DNA from: Pseudobacteriovorax antillogorgiicola
GTDB taxonomy: Bacteria > Bdellovibrionota_B > Oligoflexia > Oligoflexales > Oligoflexaceae
DNA length: 64,000 nucleotides
NCBI RefSeq assembly: GCF_900177345.1
Contig: NZ_FWZT01000030.1
Span: 20,095 to 84,094 of the forward strand
Direction: 5' to 3'
Shown here: positions 61,729 through 64,000 of the stretch, in pieces
Layout: each line of letters begins with the position of its first letter
Numbering within the stretch: position 1 is the first letter of the stretch
Made by a program: the position numbers and the translations under genes
Notes under the pieces: model-generated
The model's database searches: none
What the model was told of the DNA's origin: nothing
The model's input: only the letters and a program-made list of their open reading frames with translations

Positions 61729-62907
61729 TTGGCAAAAAAGTACACTATCAAGAAAATTACAAGAAAAAGGTGTAGGATCTTTCCCCTAACCAGAAATCAT
61801 CTCGCAAAATACAGAGCGGTATGCTTCGAATCGTTTCACTTCCTTCTTGAAGCTAAGTCGATTGACTTTAGGATCTACATAAGGATTGGCCAGGAGATGG
61901 TGGAATACATTCGACCCGACGAAATGAGTCACCAGCTGATTCTCGATATATGGTCAGCTAGTCAAAAACCAGGTGTCGATGTAGAAGTCTATGTGCTTAA
62001 GTTAGAATATGAGAAGTATCAGAAAACTATCGGTCAAATTCGTATTGGCAAGATCAGAAGGCTTCTAGATAAAGAACCCCGGCTCGATCGAAAGATCTTA
62101 GATGTCTTTCATGATCTAAGTAGTGCCTCGCAGTTGATTCTGAGAGGTGGAATTCAGAACCATATGGTAAATAGGGCTTCAGCAGTTGTATCGAGACTCG
62201 TTGCTGAGCTAATGGAGAGCAATCAAGCTGTCGGCACACTCAGTAAGATGATTAGTATTGACCCGACGCTTTATGATCACAGCGCAAGTGTCGCGATGCT
62301 TTCGGGGATCGTCGCTCAGCAATATCAACTGAGGGTGTTCACTCTAGGTGAGTTAGAAACGATCATCTTAGCAGGGCTCTATCATGACTCTGGCAAGGGC
62401 CATATTCCTAATCACATCCTCAACAAACCAGGTAAGTTTTCTGATAGCGAATTTGCTATTATGAAACAGCATGCTTCTCTAGGGCATCGAGAGATCTCCC
62501 GAGTGATATCGCAAGGAGCTGCTATCGATCCTGTCGTGGCTCTTGTGGCTTTGGAGCACCACGAAAGAATGAATGGAACAGGTTATCCTCTAAAAAAGGC
62601 CGGAAAGGCGGAAGAGTCAAAGAATGGCATCCATTTGTATAGCAGGATCGTTGCGGTGGCAGACACCTACTCAGCACTCCTAATGAAGAGAGTTTATAAG
62701 CCTGCATTATCAGCAGAGGAAGCTATAACTAAGATGCATAGCTTCGCATCAAACCATTTTGATGAGGATGTTTTTCTGCCATTTGCCGCTCATGTCTTAG
62801 CAAGTCTTCAGCAGTTTGAAGAAGTTGATACGAAACCAATTAGCGAAGACTCTCAGAAGGATAAAGTAATGTTGTATATGATGAATGGCGAGCCAGTGTT
62901 TGTTTAA
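61729..62907 (+). CDS. HD-GYP domain protein (c-di-GMP phosphodiesterase family)
   Basis: The C-terminal half of this 392-residue protein is an HD-GYP domain: YDHSASVAMLSGIVA (first His), LYHDSGKGHIPNHILNKPGKFSD (HD at about 219-220), MKQHASLGHREI, LEHHERMNGTGYP (GYP at about 284) and VAVADTYSALL. The metal ligands all appear present, so it should hydrolyse c-di-GMP. The N-terminal 150 residues are a sensor or dimerisation region without known family. It lacks a membrane span. The start is the TTG at 61729, with AAGGAA upstream. Confidence 0.85.
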   Translation: MAKKYTIKKITRKRCRIFPLTRNHLAKYRAVCFESFHFLLEAKSIDFRIYIRIGQEMVEYIRPDEMSHQLILDIWSASQKPGVDVEVYVLKLEYEKYQKTIGQIRIGKIRRLLDKEPRLDRKILDVFHDLSSASQLILRGGIQNHMVNRASAVVSRLVAELMESNQAVGTLSKMISIDPTLYDHSASVAMLSGIVAQQYQLRVFTLGELETIILAGLYHDSGKGHIPNHILNKPGKFSDSEFAIMKQHASLGHREISRVISQGAAIDPVVALVALEHHERMNGTGYPLKKAGKAEESKNGIHLYSRIVAVADTYSALLMKRVYKPALSAEEAITKMHSFASNHFDEDVFLPFAAHVLASLQQFEEVDTKPISEDSQKDKVMLYMMNGEPVFV

Positions 62908-63078
62908 GAGGGAAGACCCGAAATACTTGACTTGAAGTTTGCAGAGCCTGATTTCAGGAGGTCATTTTGGGCGAGTAAACCCATGCCGTCTAGTTCTCAA
63001 AACATCAAGAGTCCCCTAGTCTATTTTGTTGGAACGTTCTATGATCCGCGAGATCTAAAACTAAACCTGGAGAATATG

Positions 63079-63828
63079 ATGAAATTTCTTACTATGTCAC
63101 TTCCAATAGCGTTTTCTATAACAATGGCTGACCTCACTCTAGCACTGGAATCGAGAATTGAGTCGACAGCAAACTTTTCTATCGAGAAGAGCCAAGTTGA
63201 TCTTGTTCAAGTTGCTGTTGAAGTGTTGGAACAGAGTGACTCCCTTGACAGGTTCGCAGTACTTGGTTTCTATGACTTATTTCAGTATTCTGGTAAATAT
63301 CAGATTATGAAGACTTCTGTGACGTTTTCAGATGTAAGGTTCCATAGCAGCGATTTTGATAGTGTTTCCGATCTTAGCTTCTATAAGTCTGTTTTGCCCG
63401 ACACCGAGATCAACCAAGTCGTTGACGACAGGAACTTTAATGTGACTAGCTATTTTAAGGTCGGCCCCTTCAATCTTGGTTCGTCGTCAGCTGATGTTGC
63501 CATTTCGAATTCTGAAGATAGTGACAATCGGGAGTTGATGCTGGAATCATTCGCAACCATCGAAGCCCAGTCACAGATGGGTAATCCTGACCTTGTGGTT
63601 CACAGCCACTATACCAATGTTTCTAGCCTTGCTAAAGAGAGTTTGCAGCTTGATGCCTACTACCTCAATGAAGATGAAACCATAACCGTTGTTCAGTATT
63701 TTGTTTCAGCTCTTTCCATCCCAGATTTTCTTGCCAATCTAGTGGAGGGCGCCTTGATCGATAGCGCTCAGAAGGATCGTGTAGCCTATGCCGAACGATG
63801 GCGCGCTTACTTGAGCGAATCGTTCTAA
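63079..63828 (+). CDS. Exported protein of unknown function
   Basis: I start the gene at the ATG at 63079, with GGAG six bases upstream. This gives a 249-residue protein beginning with a signal-like MKFLTMSLPIAFSITMADLTLA. The open frame begins already at 62932 (TTG), 24 bases after the HD-GYP stop, but the added 49 residues have no export feature. The mature part is rich in Ser, Asp and beta-strand pattern (VTFSDVRFHSSDFDSVSDL, DETITVVQYFVSALSIPDF). No family recognised. It may be co-transcribed with the HD-GYP gene. Confidence 0.6.
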   Translation: MKFLTMSLPIAFSITMADLTLALESRIESTANFSIEKSQVDLVQVAVEVLEQSDSLDRFAVLGFYDLFQYSGKYQIMKTSVTFSDVRFHSSDFDSVSDLSFYKSVLPDTEINQVVDDRNFNVTSYFKVGPFNLGSSSADVAISNSEDSDNRELMLESFATIEAQSQMGNPDLVVHSHYTNVSSLAKESLQLDAYYLNEDETITVVQYFVSALSIPDFLANLVEGALIDSAQKDRVAYAERWRAYLSESF

Positions 63829-63946
63829 TTCTACCAAGTCGCTGGCAAGTGCTCCAGCCATAGCTGAAGGCTTGGCTGGTGGTGAAAGCCAGCTATTGTG
63901 ATCCTGAGTAAAGAGCGATAGCTGCTTTGAGCAGGTGAGCAATCCT

Positions 63947-64000
63947 TCATTGGATTTCACCTTGGTTCTCAATGTACTGTTTTAGAACTGACAAAGGCGC
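63947..64000 (-). CDS. Possible C-terminal end of a gene running in from the right
   Basis: Read on the minus strand from the edge, one frame stays open for 17 codons (APLSVLKQYIENQGEIQ) and then stops at TGA. The other two frames stop within ten codons. The sequence has a helical amphipathic look, but this is too little to assign. It may be the tail of a regulator or enzyme. Confidence 0.25.
   Translation of the reverse strand, partial: APLSVLKQYIENQGEIQ

Noticed and set aside
63854..63879. Hairpin CCAGCCA/TGGCTGG after the last gene
   Set aside because: A seven-base stem with no T tract; not a convincing terminator.
63739..63972. 77-codon minus frame over the end of the 63079 gene
   Set aside because: It overlaps the coding end of the exported protein and has no ribosome site.
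1..64000. tRNA, rRNA, CRISPR, insertion sequences and prophage genes
   Set aside because: No cloverleaf, ribosomal segment, spacer-repeat series, transposase or phage motif was found on reading both strands.

Overview
The window looks like chromosomal DNA of a free-living, motile or surface-sensing Gram-negative bacterium, probably of the Bdellovibrionota/Oligoflexia or a related 'deltaproteobacterial' lineage. This is inferred from gene content: LPS synthesis (lpxB), a CmoA/CmoB wobble-uridine pathway, many secreted proteins and lipoproteins without recognisable family, an H1-like lysine-rich protein, orphan CheY-like receivers, PilZ and HD-GYP proteins, and very large hybrid kinases. Genes are densely packed on both strands. 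Several genes appear to start with TTG or GTG behind good Shine-Dalgarno sequences. No rRNA, tRNA, CRISPR array, prophage or intact insertion sequence was recognised.

Layout. 1-2.1 kb: a ketosamine-kinase-like fragment, then cmoB and cmoA (minus). 2.2-6.1 kb: a FolB-domain protein, two stand-alone receivers, a secreted hydrolase and a CheC/CheX-like phosphatase divergent from one receiver. 6.1-9.5 kb: Cys/Met PLP enzyme, H1-like protein, FAD amine/amino-acid oxidoreductase. 9.6-11.8 kb: Gfo/Idh/MocA dehydrogenase plus lpxB. 12.2-16.3 kb: a complete Fe3+/polyamine-type ABC importer closed by a strong terminator. 16.4-17.4 kb: a small exported peptide gene divergent from a TetR regulator, with two 18-bp palindromes between them. 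17.4-18.2 kb: a gene-poor stretch. 18.2-21.4 kb: TraF-like barrel, lipoprotein, membrane protein and a Tat-like small protein. 21.5-22.0 kb: a structured non-coding or sORF element ending in a strong terminator. 22.1-25.1 kb: translationally coupled SelO-like, S51 peptidase-like and hot-dog thioesterase genes. 25.2-33.4 kb: envelope proteins, including a FadL-type barrel overlapping a 1533-residue lipoprotein at a run of nine G.

33.8-41.1 kb: PilZ plus receiver/TPR protein, a tandem pair of coiled-coil paralogues, an M14 carboxypeptidase and an SLC12-type transporter. 41.3-52.7 kb: a receiver, TrmO-like and GreA/B-like proteins, an L-domain lipoprotein, three histidine kinases (one with an N-terminal receiver), SDR, DUF547, AraC-type, PilZ, DCC and MltB-like proteins. 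52.7-60.3 kb: a minus-strand cluster of an XRE-TPR regulator, a CheY-like receiver and a 1995-residue hybrid of pseudokinase, AAA/STAND ATPase, GAF and CheA-like HPt/HATPase. 60.7-63.8 kb: an unknown 154-residue protein, an HD-GYP protein and an exported protein. A few codons of another minus-strand gene may reach the right edge.

The dominant theme is signalling: four stand-alone receivers, four histidine-kinase-type proteins, two PilZ, one HD-GYP and one CheX-like protein in 64 kb. Envelope lipoprotein/barrel pairs are the second theme. The best candidates for something not yet described are the pseudokinase/CheA hybrid cluster, the SelO-like operon with its structured upstream element, and the FadL/giant-lipoprotein pair joined at a homopolymer. 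All functional statements come from reading translated sequence by eye; no database search was run.
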